Assembly: GCA_900100835.1 (NCBI GenBank)
Contig: FNCM01000003.1
Coordinates: forward strand, 124,001-188,000
Direction of reading: 5' to 3'
Source of the DNA: Selenomonas sp. WCT3
GTDB lineage: Bacteria > Bacillota > Negativicutes > Selenomonadales > Selenomonadaceae
Length of the DNA stretch: 64,000 bases
The translations under genes were made by a program, and so were the position numbers. Under the pieces are notes generated by a model. That model did no database searches, was not told the origin of the DNA, and saw only the letters and a list, made by a program, of their open reading frames with translations. Positions 1 through 7,655 of this stretch are shown in pieces (the stretch's first letter is position 1; each line of letters begins with the position of its first letter).

Positions 1-35
1 GTCCTTATAATGAATATATAATTTTAATAGCAACG

Positions 36-102
36 AGCAGCATGGCTGACGGATTCGTGGAATTGACCACAGGCCGTGCTGTTCGGGAAAAAGCCGACCG
101 TC
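36..102 (+). ncRNA. Structured leader RNA of xpt-pbuX, ZTP (pfl)-like riboswitch candidate
   Basis: Seen: a 9-bp helix (38-46 with 73-81) encloses an internal loop and a short GUGG/CCAC hairpin (57-60 with 67-70). The loop bases 48-52 (GACGG) can pair with 98-102 (CCGUC), giving a pseudoknot. The 3' segment GCCGACCGUCUGGGCA (93-108) closely resembles the conserved 3' end of ZTP/pfl riboswitches, and UGAC in the internal loop also fits. The GGGGAG joining segment typical of that class is absent, so it may be a divergent or different class. Two TATAAT hexamers (6-11, 17-22) lie upstream. The 3' pseudoknot strand is shared with the terminator at 88-140, so a folded aptamer should prevent termination: an ON switch, as known for ZTP. 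The ligand is inference. Confidence 0.55.
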
Positions 103-140
103 TGGGCACCTTTTTATGGGCTCAGGCTGTCGGCTTTTTT
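88..140 (+). terminator. Attenuator terminator before xpt
   Basis: AAAAAGCCGAC (88-98) pairs with GUCGGCUUUUU (129-139). After one C/U mismatch the stem continues for eight pairs (100-107 with 120-127), and it ends in a run of six U. The left arm contains the bases needed for the upstream pseudoknot, so the terminator and the folded leader exclude each other. Confidence 0.85.
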
Positions 141-163
141 GGTAGGCTGAAGGAGCGATTATT

Positions 164-739
164 TTGGAGCTGTTGGAGAGAAAAATACAGGAAGAAGGCA
201 TTGCTTTGCCGGGCAATGTGCTCAAGGTGGATTCTTTTTTGAATCACCAGATTGACCCGGAACTGTCGCTGGCGATGGGCAGGGAATTTGCCCGTCTGTT
301 CCGCGATGCGGGCATTGACCGGGTGCTTACCGTGGAGGCCTCGGGCATTGCCATCGGGGTCATGGCGGCCCTAGAGCTTGGTGTGCCGCTAGTCTTTGCC
401 CGCAAGAAGAAATCAGTACTCATAAATGAGCCAGTTTATTCTCATGAGGTATTCTCTTTTACGAAAAAGGAAACCTCAGAAATCATCGTATTGCAGAAAT
501 ATTTGCCTGCTGGTGAAAAAGTGCTCATCATTGATGATTTTCTTGCCAATGGTGAGGCGGCCTTGGGGCTGGCTCAGATTGTGGAGGAGGCTGGTTCGAA
601 GGTTGCCGGCATCGGCATCGCCATTGAAAAGGCATTCCAGCCGGGCCATCAGCGTATACTCGACAAGGGCTATCATTTGGAGGCTCTGGCGAGCATTGCT
701 TCTCTTGACGATGGCAAGATTACCTTTGTGGAAAAGTGA
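164..739 (+). CDS. xpt: Xanthine phosphoribosyltransferase
   Basis: Converts xanthine and PRPP to XMP in the cytoplasm (purine salvage). The 191-residue protein follows Bacillus subtilis Xpt almost throughout: an N-terminal KVDSFLNHQIDP block, FARKKK in the base-binding half, and the PRPP-binding loop VLIIDDFLANGEAA near residues 123-136. Length equals the family norm. The start is TTG at 164, chosen because AAGGAG lies at 150-155 with an 8-base spacer and because the first residues match the family start. It is followed after 16 bases by the permease gene, the usual xpt-pbuX operon. Expression is probably controlled by the leader RNA and terminator just upstream. Confidence 0.95.
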   Translation: MELLERKIQEEGIALPGNVLKVDSFLNHQIDPELSLAMGREFARLFRDAGIDRVLTVEASGIAIGVMAALELGVPLVFARKKKSVLINEPVYSHEVFSFTKKETSEIIVLQKYLPAGEKVLIIDDFLANGEAALGLAQIVEEAGSKVAGIGIAIEKAFQPGHQRILDKGYHLEALASIASLDDGKITFVEK

Positions 740-755
740 GAATGGAGGACTAATT

Positions 756-2111
756 GTGACGAAGGCGATTCATCCTGTTGACCAGAAACTTCCTTGGGAG
801 CGCACCCTTATCTATGCCGCCCAGCACGTGCTGGCTATGTATGCCGGTGCGGTGGCCGTACCGCTCGTGCTCGCTGGTGCTATCGGGCTTTCGACGGAGC
901 AGCTTATTTATTTAATCAACGCCGACCTCTTTACCTGTGGCATTGCCACGTTGGTGCAGGCCCTTAGCATCAAGGATTTTATCGGCTCCAAACTGCCCAT
1001 TGTCCAGGGCTGTACCTTCACTGCTGTTACGCCGATGATTATCATCGCCAACACCCATGGGGGTGGCGCCGCTGGTTTGCAGGTGGTTTATGGTTCGGCT
1101 ATCTTTGCCGGTATTGCCTGCTTTATCATCAGCAATTATTTCAGCAAGATGTTGCGGTTTTTTCCCCCGGTGGTCACGGGCTCGGTCATCACGATTATCG
1201 GCCTGTCCCTGCTGCCGGTAGCCGTTAACTGGATTACGGGGCCGAATCCGGCGGCTGCGGATTACTGCAGTCCTGCCAACATCGCCCTGTCGCTGGCGGT
1301 GCTCGCCATCATCCTGTTCATCTACCGTACCTGCAAAGGGTTCCTTGGTCATATTTCCGTTCTGCTTGGTCTTGTGATTGGCACGGGCATTGCGGCAGCT
1401 TTCGGCATGGTGGATTTTCATGCCGTCAGCGAGGCGGCTATGCTCGGTGTCACGACGCCCTTTGCCTTTGGACTGCCGGTGTTTGAGCCGGTATCCTGCC
1501 TCATTATGACGCTGGTCATGCTGGTGACCATGGCCGAGACTACGGGGGATGTCATGGCGGTAAGCTCCATCGTCAAAAAGCCCATGACGGAGAACATGCT
1601 CACGAAAGCCCTGCGGGCCGATGGTTTTTCCACGGCTCTGGGAGGGGTGTTTAATACTTTCCCGTATACGGCCTTTGCTCAGAATATCGGCCTTATCAGC
1701 ATGACGGGCATCCGCAGCCGCTACATTGTGGCCACAAGCGGTGTATTGCTGATGATTCTAGGGCTCTTTCCGAAACTGGCCGCTGTCGTTGCTTGTATCC
1801 CGACCATGGTACTTGGTGGTGCTGGTCTTGCTATGTTTGGTATGGTGGCATCGAGTGGTATGCAGGCCCTTTCCCAGGCAGATCTGCAGAAGAAGGGCAA
1901 CTCCATGGTGGTTGCTATCAGTGTAGCGGTGGCCCTTATCCCCATTGGTGTGCCGTCTTTTTACAGCCACTTTCCTCAGTGGGTACAGCTCATCGGTAAC
2001 AGTGGCATCACCATTGGCAGCATTATGGCTATCGTGCTCAATGTACTGCTTTGCGAACATAAACCAAAGCAGCAGGAAGAACTGCAGCGGGCAAAACTCA
2101 GCCTGCAATAA
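756..2111 (+). CDS. pbuX: Xanthine permease, NCS2 family
   Basis: Inner-membrane nucleobase:cation symporter that takes up xanthine for Xpt. The protein is 451 residues with about 12-14 hydrophobic segments. It carries NCS2 signature stretches: TMAETTGDVMAVSS in the middle and QNIGLISMTGIRSRYI in the second half. The start is GTG at 756 with GGAGG at 744-748 and a 7-base spacer. An open frame runs much further upstream through xpt, but its residues do not resemble the family. Cotranscribed with xpt; no clear terminator follows in the 30 bases before the convergent phosphatase gene. Confidence 0.94.
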   Translation: MTKAIHPVDQKLPWERTLIYAAQHVLAMYAGAVAVPLVLAGAIGLSTEQLIYLINADLFTCGIATLVQALSIKDFIGSKLPIVQGCTFTAVTPMIIIANTHGGGAAGLQVVYGSAIFAGIACFIISNYFSKMLRFFPPVVTGSVITIIGLSLLPVAVNWITGPNPAAADYCSPANIALSLAVLAIILFIYRTCKGFLGHISVLLGLVIGTGIAAAFGMVDFHAVSEAAMLGVTTPFAFGLPVFEPVSCLIMTLVMLVTMAETTGDVMAVSSIVKKPMTENMLTKALRADGFSTALGGVFNTFPYTAFAQNIGLISMTGIRSRYIVATSGVLLMILGLFPKLAAVVACIPTMVLGGAGLAMFGMVASSGMQALSQADLQKKGNSMVVAISVAVALIPIGVPSFYSHFPQWVQLIGNSGITIGSIMAIVLNVLLCEHKPKQQEELQRAKLSLQ

Positions 2112-2141
2112 ATCCATGCTGCTTTAGGAGTAGATATTTTG

Positions 2142-3392
2142 TTACTTCCAATGCGTCCCGTCCGCAGTGGCGCTTTCGATGCGCTGCTTTAGGTCGGCGA
2201 AGCGGTAGAAACCGTCGCCATTAGCCTTTAATCCTTTTAATTGCAGGTAAACCCGCTCTGGTGGATGGTTGAGGCTAAGAGCCGTGCGATGGCGAAGCTG
2301 TTGGGCGTTGGCATAAACTAGGGACAGGGTGGCGTATTCTTCGCCGTCTTGTCCCTGTCTTTTTTCGATGACGAGTTTGGCACCGATGGGAGTTTTTTCT
2401 TCGATGCTGTTGGGCAGTGTATAATCTTCAACGCCCAGTGCTGGCAGGACTTCGGCTAGGTTGACGTCGTGACCGCCAAGGAAGGTGATTTTTCGCTGGT
2501 CCTTGGTGAGTTCCTGCTCTATAACCGTGAGCAGCGGAGCGGCCAGGGCTTTGGCGGCGGTTGGGGTCTGAAACAGCGAATTGATGCCAAGTTCCTTCAG
2601 GGCGGCGGCGTCTTTCCAATCCTGTTCCGTCAGCCGGTGGCCGAAAGCGGCACGCCAATCGTTTTCTTCTTCGTAGTATTGTAGTGTTATGGCGTCGCTG
2701 GCTGGTACAAGTGCGCTCCAAGGCGTGGTAAGGCCGATGCCGCCGTCTTTTAGCGGGGTAATAGTGCCCGTTAGCGGAAGTGGGCCGTGCTTAGCCGCAT
2801 AGGCTGACCGATCAAAATCCAATAGTTTCATCAGTACTTTGCAGGAACGCTGGCCGCGCTCCTGCAATTTTTTTTCGAGCCCGGCATCCTGAAATTCTTG
2901 CCGCACTTGTTGGCGGAAGGCTTCGTTATCGGGCAGGTCTGGCAGAAATACTGGGTCGGCTTCATTTAGCTTTTGATGGTGTTCAACCGTTACGTTTGCC
3001 ACGGGCAGCAGACCGGTGGCAAAATAATGGGCCGTGGCGATGGTGCGTTGGAAGGAGTTGGCATAGAAGCGTACTTCCTGGGGCTGTGGCTGGGCATTGG
3101 GGGGAAGCAGCTGCTCCTGCTCCAGCCATTGCCGGAAATACTGGCCCATCAGCACTTCCAGCTCGCCGCCCCGGGGAGAAAGCTCCCCCGGTTTACACTG
3201 CCAGGCAAACCAGTCATGAGGCGTGAGTTTTGCCAGGGCAGAATCGCGGCCGGCAAGTGGGGCCCGGATGTTGTGGCGGCTGAGAATCAGCACTTGTTTT
3301 AGCGGATAGTTTTTAACGGCAGCGGCCTGAACCGAAGCTGGCAGCAACAGCAGAAGAAAACCAAGCAGGAGAACGAGAATTTTTTTATGCAT
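2142..3392 (-). CDS. Exported histidine-type acid phosphatase (phytase / glucose-1-phosphatase family)
   Basis: Branch-2 histidine phosphatase, likely periplasmic, releasing phosphate from sugar phosphates, phytate or similar substrates. The N-terminus from MHKKILVLLLG has a clear signal peptide ending about AAA. The catalytic motif RHNIRAP matches the family RHGxRxP with Asn for Gly. The distal motif GGHDVNL supplies the HD proton-donor pair. Length of 416 residues is typical. The start at 3392 is preferred over an ATG 33 bases upstream, because it begins a normal signal peptide and has AGAAAGG upstream. Convergent with pbuX. The substrate cannot be told from sequence. Confidence 0.9.
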   Translation of the reverse strand: MHKKILVLLLGFLLLLLPASVQAAAVKNYPLKQVLILSRHNIRAPLAGRDSALAKLTPHDWFAWQCKPGELSPRGGELEVLMGQYFRQWLEQEQLLPPNAQPQPQEVRFYANSFQRTIATAHYFATGLLPVANVTVEHHQKLNEADPVFLPDLPDNEAFRQQVRQEFQDAGLEKKLQERGQRSCKVLMKLLDFDRSAYAAKHGPLPLTGTITPLKDGGIGLTTPWSALVPASDAITLQYYEEENDWRAAFGHRLTEQDWKDAAALKELGINSLFQTPTAAKALAAPLLTVIEQELTKDQRKITFLGGHDVNLAEVLPALGVEDYTLPNSIEEKTPIGAKLVIEKRQGQDGEEYATLSLVYANAQQLRHRTALSLNHPPERVYLQLKGLKANGDGFYRFADLKQRIESATADGTHWK

Positions 3393-3598
3393 AAGTATCG
3401 GCGCCTTTCTGAATCGCAATGTCATTTCTGCTTAAATTGTAGCATGGATGGCGCGGTTCGTTCAATTTATCGATGGACAGGATTTTCTTGGATTATGGCG
3501 AAATAAAAAGTATATGAGAATATCGATACGACGGCTGGATTTTATCGAATTATAAGGAACGGCATTTATCATAGTCTGTGTTAAAGGTTAATGGATAG

Positions 3599-4105
3599 AT
3601 GAGGAGTCTGAAATTGGCGATGAAATGGTTACAGCGTTTTTTACTGTTAGTCGGTGGGACCGCTGGTCTCATCCTGGTCGTATCGGTTATGTACTTTTTG
3701 TTGTTCATCTTTGGAAATGTGGATTTTTCCCAGTCCTATCGGAACATAAAGAATTACGAGGGAATTACCTTTACCAATACTTATAAGCATAAAGCCTATA
3801 AGCGAACTTTTTGGGGGCTGCAGGAGGTGGCCTATCAGGGAGTATCGGTTGACCGGAGCGAAATCGACCAATCCAGTAGTGCCTATGAATTAGTAAGGCA
3901 AAAGGCGGGAGAACACGCCCGGATTACCTGCTGCACCCCTTCGCCGGATGGCAATTATGTCTTGTATGCGGAGGCGATTTCCATAAGCAATGGAGCCTCG
4001 ACGGATGATGACCATATTTATTACCGGGTGTTAAACCTTCAGGACGGTTCGGTTACGACGATTTACGATGGGGCCTACAAATGTTTCTGGGTGACTTGGC
4101 AGTGA
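3599..4105 (+). CDS. Small membrane-anchored protein of unknown function
   Basis: Not recognised. The 168-residue product has one strong transmembrane segment near residues 12-37, then a soluble domain, predicted on the outer face, of about 130 residues. That domain contains TPSPDGNYVLYAEAIS and later LQDGSVTTIYDG, both reminiscent of a beta-propeller blade or other beta-rich sensor fold. ATG 3599 and ATG 3620 are both possible starts; a GAGGAG element lies before the second. It stands alone between the divergent phosphatase gene and the convergent zinc-binding lipoprotein gene, and ends at a strong bidirectional terminator. Confidence 0.7.
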   Translation: MRSLKLAMKWLQRFLLLVGGTAGLILVVSVMYFLLFIFGNVDFSQSYRNIKNYEGITFTNTYKHKAYKRTFWGLQEVAYQGVSVDRSEIDQSSSAYELVRQKAGEHARITCCTPSPDGNYVLYAEAISISNGASTDDDHIYYRVLNLQDGSVTTIYDGAYKCFWVTWQ

Positions 4106-4111
4106 CAATAC

Positions 4112-4168
4112 ATTAAAAATGACCGGTCAACTTGACAGTTCGAATTGTCAAGCTGACCGGTCATTTTG
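4112..4168. terminator. Bidirectional terminator with two TGACCGGTCA palindromes
   Basis: AAAATGACCGGTCAAC is mirrored by GCTGACCGGTCATTTT, and a TTGACA...TTGTCAA pair forms the inner stem. It lies between convergent genes. Both outer arms are themselves palindromes of the family found in many other terminators of this window. Confidence 0.85.
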
Positions 4169-4182
4169 TTAGGCCCGCGTGA

Positions 4183-5094
4183 TTACTGCAGGGCTTCTTT
4201 TAAGGTGTTCATGTTTTTGCGCATGGTGGTAAGGTAAGCATCCATAGCGGATTCGTTAGCCTCGCCCGTTACCACTGGGTCAAGGGTGTAGATTTTGGCG
4301 CCGGTTTCCCGGGCTATGGTCTTGGCCGCTTCAGGGGAATACTGCGGTTCGGTGAACAGGACTTTTGCGGTAAGCGGTTTTACCTGTTCGATGACTGCCT
4401 GCAGTTCCGCCGGCGTCGGTTCCGTGCCCGGTTCCCGTTCGATGACCGTCAGGATGTTCAGGCCGAATTCCTTGGCAAAATAGGGGAAGGCTTCGTGGAA
4501 GGTCACGATGTCCTTATGGGGGACGTTGTCGAGGGTTTCATGCATTTCCTTTTTCAGGGCCTCGAGCTTTTGGATGTAGGCATCGGCATTAGCCTGATAA
4601 GCGTCAGCATGCTGGGGATCAGCAGCTTTCAGCTGTTCGGCGATGTTTTTGACCTGTTCAATGTTGGCTGTAATGCTAAGCCAGACATGTGGGTTTTCCT
4701 CATCACCGTCTTTAAGCAGTTCGATGCCTTTTGACGCGTCAATGACCTTGAGTTTTTTTTGTTCCTTGATGACTTTGTCCAGGAAGTTTTCCATGCCGGC
4801 CCCGTTGGCGATGAGGGCATCGGCTTTTTCGAGGGTCTTCATGTCTTCCGTGGTCAGCTGATAATCATGCAGGCAGCCAGTTTGGGGCTTGGTCATATTG
4901 GTGACGGTGATTCCGTCAATTCCCTTGGTGATGTTGATGGCGTCGATGTACATAGGATAGAACGTAGTGACAATATGGAAGGTGCCGTCTTTGCCCGTGG
5001 TATTTGACGACGATTGATTGCTCCCCGCGCCACAGCCGGTGAGCATCAGGCAGAAGGCGACGAGCAGGCAGAGAAATGAAGTTTTGCATTTCAA
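4183..5094 (-). CDS. znuA: Zinc/manganese ABC transporter substrate-binding lipoprotein (ZnuA/AdcA type)
   Basis: Captures divalent metal, probably zinc, outside the inner membrane for an ABC importer. The N-terminus ends in the lipobox LTGC. The cluster A-I fold is recognisable from VTTFYPMYIDA, and candidate ligand histidines are in CLHDY, PHVW and FHEAFPYF, with the C-terminal LDPV acid. A long His-rich loop is absent. The start is TTG at 5094, with AGGAGG at 5103-5108 and an 8-base spacer. No permease or ATPase gene is next to it, so its partners must lie elsewhere. It sits downstream of the Zur-like gene, with palindromes over its own promoter. Confidence 0.9.
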   Translation of the reverse strand: MKCKTSFLCLLVAFCLMLTGCGAGSNQSSSNTTGKDGTFHIVTTFYPMYIDAINITKGIDGITVTNMTKPQTGCLHDYQLTTEDMKTLEKADALIANGAGMENFLDKVIKEQKKLKVIDASKGIELLKDGDEENPHVWLSITANIEQVKNIAEQLKAADPQHADAYQANADAYIQKLEALKKEMHETLDNVPHKDIVTFHEAFPYFAKEFGLNILTVIEREPGTEPTPAELQAVIEQVKPLTAKVLFTEPQYSPEAAKTIARETGAKIYTLDPVVTGEANESAMDAYLTTMRKNMNTLKEALQ

Positions 5095-5118
5095 AATAAG
5101 GACCTCCTAAAGAAAAAA

Positions 5119-5171
5119 GTAAATAGGAATATTACTATTTACGATTATAACACGTAAATAAAAAATGACAA
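5119..5171 (-). promoter_or_regulatory. znuA promoter with overlapping Zur-type palindromes
   Basis: On the minus strand TTGTCA (5166-5171) and TATAAT (5144-5149) are 16 bases apart, a good sigma-A promoter. GTAAATAG-8-CTATTTAC (5119-5142) and ATTTACG-9-CGTAAAT (5137-5159) are perfect inverted repeats over and just after the -10 box, where a repressor would block transcription. Assignment to Zur is inference from the neighbouring genes. Confidence 0.65.
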
Positions 5172-5204
5172 GAGCTTTTGATAATTTTTATCATTGCTCT
5201 TGTC
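5157..5204 (-). terminator. Terminator after the Zur-like gene
   Basis: GACAAGAGC (5167-5175) and GCTCTTGTC (5196-5204) form a perfect 9-bp stem followed, on the minus strand, by a T-rich tract. The loop-side sequence is itself AT-palindromic. The znuA -35 box lies in this stem. Confidence 0.75.
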
Positions 5205-5213
5205 GTTGACTTG

Positions 5214-5651
5214 TCAATTTTTCGGTTTTTTTTGTTGACACTTTTGACAGAGTCCGTAGAACTCAAAGATGTGTCCGGTAATCTGAAACCCCTTTTTCGC
5301 GGCTTCCTGCTCGTAGGCTTCCGTCATCGGGCAGACGTCAATGCATTCGGTATGGCCACACTCGGTGCAGACCAGGTGATGATGGTGATGGGCATCACTA
5401 GTCAGTTCATAGACGTTGCCGGAGCTGCGGAAAATCTCGTGGACGATGTCTAGTTCCGTCAGCAGGGAAAGATTGCGATAGATGGTGTCAAGGGATACAT
5501 CTGGCTGATGTTTGTGAACCTCTTCGCAGATTTGCTGTGCCGTAGGGAAGGGCGGACAGTTGGCAAAGGCCTGCAGGACGGCCCGCCGCTGTGGCGTTAT
5601 CTTATAGCCTTTGACGCGAAGCCGGTCAAGAGGCGTCTGTTTTTTCGTCAT
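5214..5651 (-). CDS. zur: Fur-family metalloregulator, Zur-like
   Basis: Metal-dependent repressor of 145 residues. The N-terminal winged helix contains the family block ITPQRRAVLQAF and the recognition helix region VSLDTIYRNLSLL. The C-terminal half has a five-histidine run followed by CTEC and later CQKC, which together form the structural zinc site. The proximity to a znuA-type gene favours Zur over Fur or PerR, but the sensed metal is inferred. A palindrome over its own -10 region suggests autoregulation. The ATG start fits the family N-terminus. Confidence 0.85.
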   Translation of the reverse strand: MTKKQTPLDRLRVKGYKITPQRRAVLQAFANCPPFPTAQQICEEVHKHQPDVSLDTIYRNLSLLTELDIVHEIFRSSGNVYELTSDAHHHHHLVCTECGHTECIDVCPMTEAYEQEAAKKGFQITGHIFEFYGLCQKCQQKKPKN

Positions 5652-5682
5652 AGAATGTCACCTCGATTGTCATGCTGCTATT

Positions 5683-5695
5683 CGTTATTATAACG
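5683..5695 (-). promoter_or_regulatory. Palindrome over the -10 region of the Zur-like gene
   Basis: CGTTATTATAACG is a perfect 13-base palindrome that contains a TATAAT -10 box on the minus strand, 32 bases before the Zur-like start codon. Its CGTnATnATnACG layout recalls the Bacillus Zur box core. No good -35 was found. Confidence 0.5.
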
Positions 5696-5838
5696 TCATT
5701 ATTCCTGATTGGCCAGAAAAACTATTATTTTCAGGTTTATTGCCAGAAGCAAGTTTTTTATTGCTCCGGTGTGTAAAGCTTTAGGGGAAACATAGAAAGA
5801 AGATATATGGTAGACTAAAAAAGAAAGGTGGTGAGAGA

Positions 5839-6336
5839 ATGCTTTATTGTGCGGAGTATCAATCGCCAGTAGGAGAAATGTATATGCTGGGGGATGGCCG
5901 CTCTTTGACAGAATTGGATTTTGTGGAGGTGGAAGGGAAACGCTTGACGGTAGGGCCGGAGGTAAAGTTTGATGCGGCGCTGCCAGTTTTCGATTCTGTG
6001 CGGCGATGGCTTGACGGCTATTTTCAAGGCAGCTGCCCGGATTTTATGCCGCCTCTGTTCCTGTCGGGAACACCATTCCAGCGTGTGGTATGGGATATTC
6101 TGAGCCGCATTCCGTATGGAACAACGGTGAGTTATGGGGATATTGCGGCAGAGGTCGCGAATAGGTTAGGAAAAAAACGAATGTCAGCACAGGCTGTAGG
6201 CGGTGCGGTAGGCCATAATCCCATTGCCATCATTGTGCCCTGTCATCGCGTGGTGGGAAGTGATGGCAGTCTTACGGGATATGCGGGCGGTTTGTGGCGG
6301 AAAAAGTATTTATTGGAATTAGAAGGAAAGCGGTAA
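5839..6336 (+). CDS. ogt: Methylated-DNA-[protein]-cysteine S-methyltransferase
   Basis: Suicide repair protein that moves the alkyl group from O6-alkylguanine to its own cysteine. The active-site motif appears as VPCHRVV near residues 133-139. It is preceded by the helix-turn-helix block PFQRVVWDILSRIPYGTTVSYGDIA, shortened here to its key residues. The C-terminal GYAGGLWRKKYLL is also typical. Length of 165 residues fits Ogt rather than the two-domain Ada. The ATG has GGTGG nearby upstream. Not obviously in an operon; the next gene starts 70 bases later on the same strand. Confidence 0.93.
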   Translation: MLYCAEYQSPVGEMYMLGDGRSLTELDFVEVEGKRLTVGPEVKFDAALPVFDSVRRWLDGYFQGSCPDFMPPLFLSGTPFQRVVWDILSRIPYGTTVSYGDIAAEVANRLGKKRMSAQAVGGAVGHNPIAIIVPCHRVVGSDGSLTGYAGGLWRKKYLLELEGKR

Positions 6337-6405
6337 GGAAGGAACTGCCTTGGCTGTTGGCGAATCTATAAGGCGACAGATAGATGGATTAGAAAGGAGC
6401 AGCGT

Positions 6406-6828
6406 ATGGAGTGCAAGATTTTGGATGATACGAGTATACTGGTGCGCCTGGACCCTGATGATGAGATTTGTGCCGCTCTTAGGCAGGTGGCACAGCAGGA
6501 GCGGATCGAGCTGGCCAAGGTTCAGGGGCTTGGGGCTGTGAAGCGGGTGGTTATGGGCGTGTATAATGTCACGACCCAGCAGTACAAAGCCAATACCGTG
6601 GAAGGTGTCTTTGAAATGCTGTCACTTACCGGAACGCTTGATACGATGAACGATGAGCCATACAGCCATTTGCATATCGTCATTGGGGATGAGCAGGGAC
6701 ATGCCTATGGAGGTCATCTTAATGAGGCGGTGGTAAGTGCCACGGCCGAAATCGTACTGACGATGCTGCCGGGGAAGATAGACCGGAAGAAGAGTGCGCA
6801 GACTGGGCTGAATGTCTGGAAATTCTAA
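6406..6828 (+). CDS. PPC-domain (DUF296) protein
   Basis: A 140-residue stand-alone PPC domain (plants and prokaryotes conserved, DUF296). Such proteins form trimers, and some are described as DNA-binding. The hallmark is the HLHIVIGDEQGHAYGGHL stretch, whose histidines and glycines form the presumed metal or ligand site of the trimer. The start has GAAAGGAG a few bases upstream. The real substrate or target of bacterial members is poorly known. Its neighbours are a DNA repair gene and wall-enzyme genes and give no firm hint. Confidence 0.85.
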   Translation: MECKILDDTSILVRLDPDDEICAALRQVAQQERIELAKVQGLGAVKRVVMGVYNVTTQQYKANTVEGVFEMLSLTGTLDTMNDEPYSHLHIVIGDEQGHAYGGHLNEAVVSATAEIVLTMLPGKIDRKKSAQTGLNVWKF

Positions 6829-6923
6829 GACGCACTAAGGCGCTTGGCTGGAGAGAATAAGCGGAGATAATTAAAATAACGGGCCAGTGATAGCTTTTCG
6901 ACAGAAAGGAAGAGTAAAAATTG

Positions 6924-7655
6924 ATGACCAGAACGAAAAAAATCTTTTGGATGGCTGTAATTGGTTTGGCTATGTTGTTTTCCATGGAAAATATATTTGC
7001 CGGCCAGCTGGAGGCAAGGGAGGCGTCACCGGAATGGGTGCATACCCTTCCTGCGGCGAAGCAGGCTGCGCAGCTTTTGGTGGTGGCTGGTGTTGGGGAG
7101 ACTACGGCTTGGGTCTCGTTGCATGAAAAGGATGACAGGGGAACGTGGCAGCAGGTTATGACTACCCCAGGCTATATTGGCAAAAGGGGGTTGGGCAAGG
7201 TGAAGGAAGGTGATGCTAAGACGCCGGTGGGAACCTTCCATTTTACGAAGGCATTTGGCATTGCCCCGGACCCGGGCAGTGTCATCCCCTATACCCAGGT
7301 GGATAAAAATATGTATTGGTCAGGGGATGTGCGGCCAGGGATGAAATACAACGAGATGGTAGACATCCGGAAATACCCGCGACTGAATAAAGCTGCCAGT
7401 GAACATATCATAGATTATACGGTTCACTATGTTTATTGCCTCAATATCAGCTACAATGAGGCCGGTATCCCTGGGAAGGGGTCGGCCATTTTCTTGCACT
7501 GTATGGGACCCAATAAGCCGTATACTGGTGGCTGTGTGGCCATTCCGCAGGATAAGATGCGCTTGGTAATGCAGACGGTGCGGCCGGATTGTGTGGTCGT
7601 TATCGATTCCTTGAAAAATCTTTCGCCGGCTGCGGCTGCAGATTGGGGGATATGA
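6924..7655 (+). CDS. Exported L,D-transpeptidase-like (YkuD) protein
   Basis: Likely periplasmic enzyme acting on peptidoglycan cross-links or on protein-peptidoglycan links. A signal peptide covers about residues 1-27 (ending near FAG). The catalytic YkuD signature is visible as IFLHCMGPNKPYTGGCVAIP, with the His and the nucleophile Cys; Thr-Gly-Gly-Cys takes the place of the common Ser-x-Gly-Cys. KTPVGTFHF is the typical substrate-groove strand. The start is ATG 6924; a TTG directly before it is equally possible. Its stop overlaps the next start in ATGA, so the hydrolase gene is translationally coupled. Confidence 0.85.
   Translation: MTRTKKIFWMAVIGLAMLFSMENIFAGQLEAREASPEWVHTLPAAKQAAQLLVVAGVGETTAWVSLHEKDDRGTWQQVMTTPGYIGKRGLGKVKEGDAKTPVGTFHFTKAFGIAPDPGSVIPYTQVDKNMYWSGDVRPGMKYNEMVDIRKYPRLNKAASEHIIDYTVHYVYCLNISYNEAGIPGKGSAIFLHCMGPNKPYTGGCVAIPQDKMRLVMQTVRPDCVVVIDSLKNLSPAAAADWGI

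Noticed and set aside
426..755. N-terminal extension of the xanthine permease into xpt
   Set aside because: Residues are a shadow of xpt; a good ribosome site and the family start support GTG 756.
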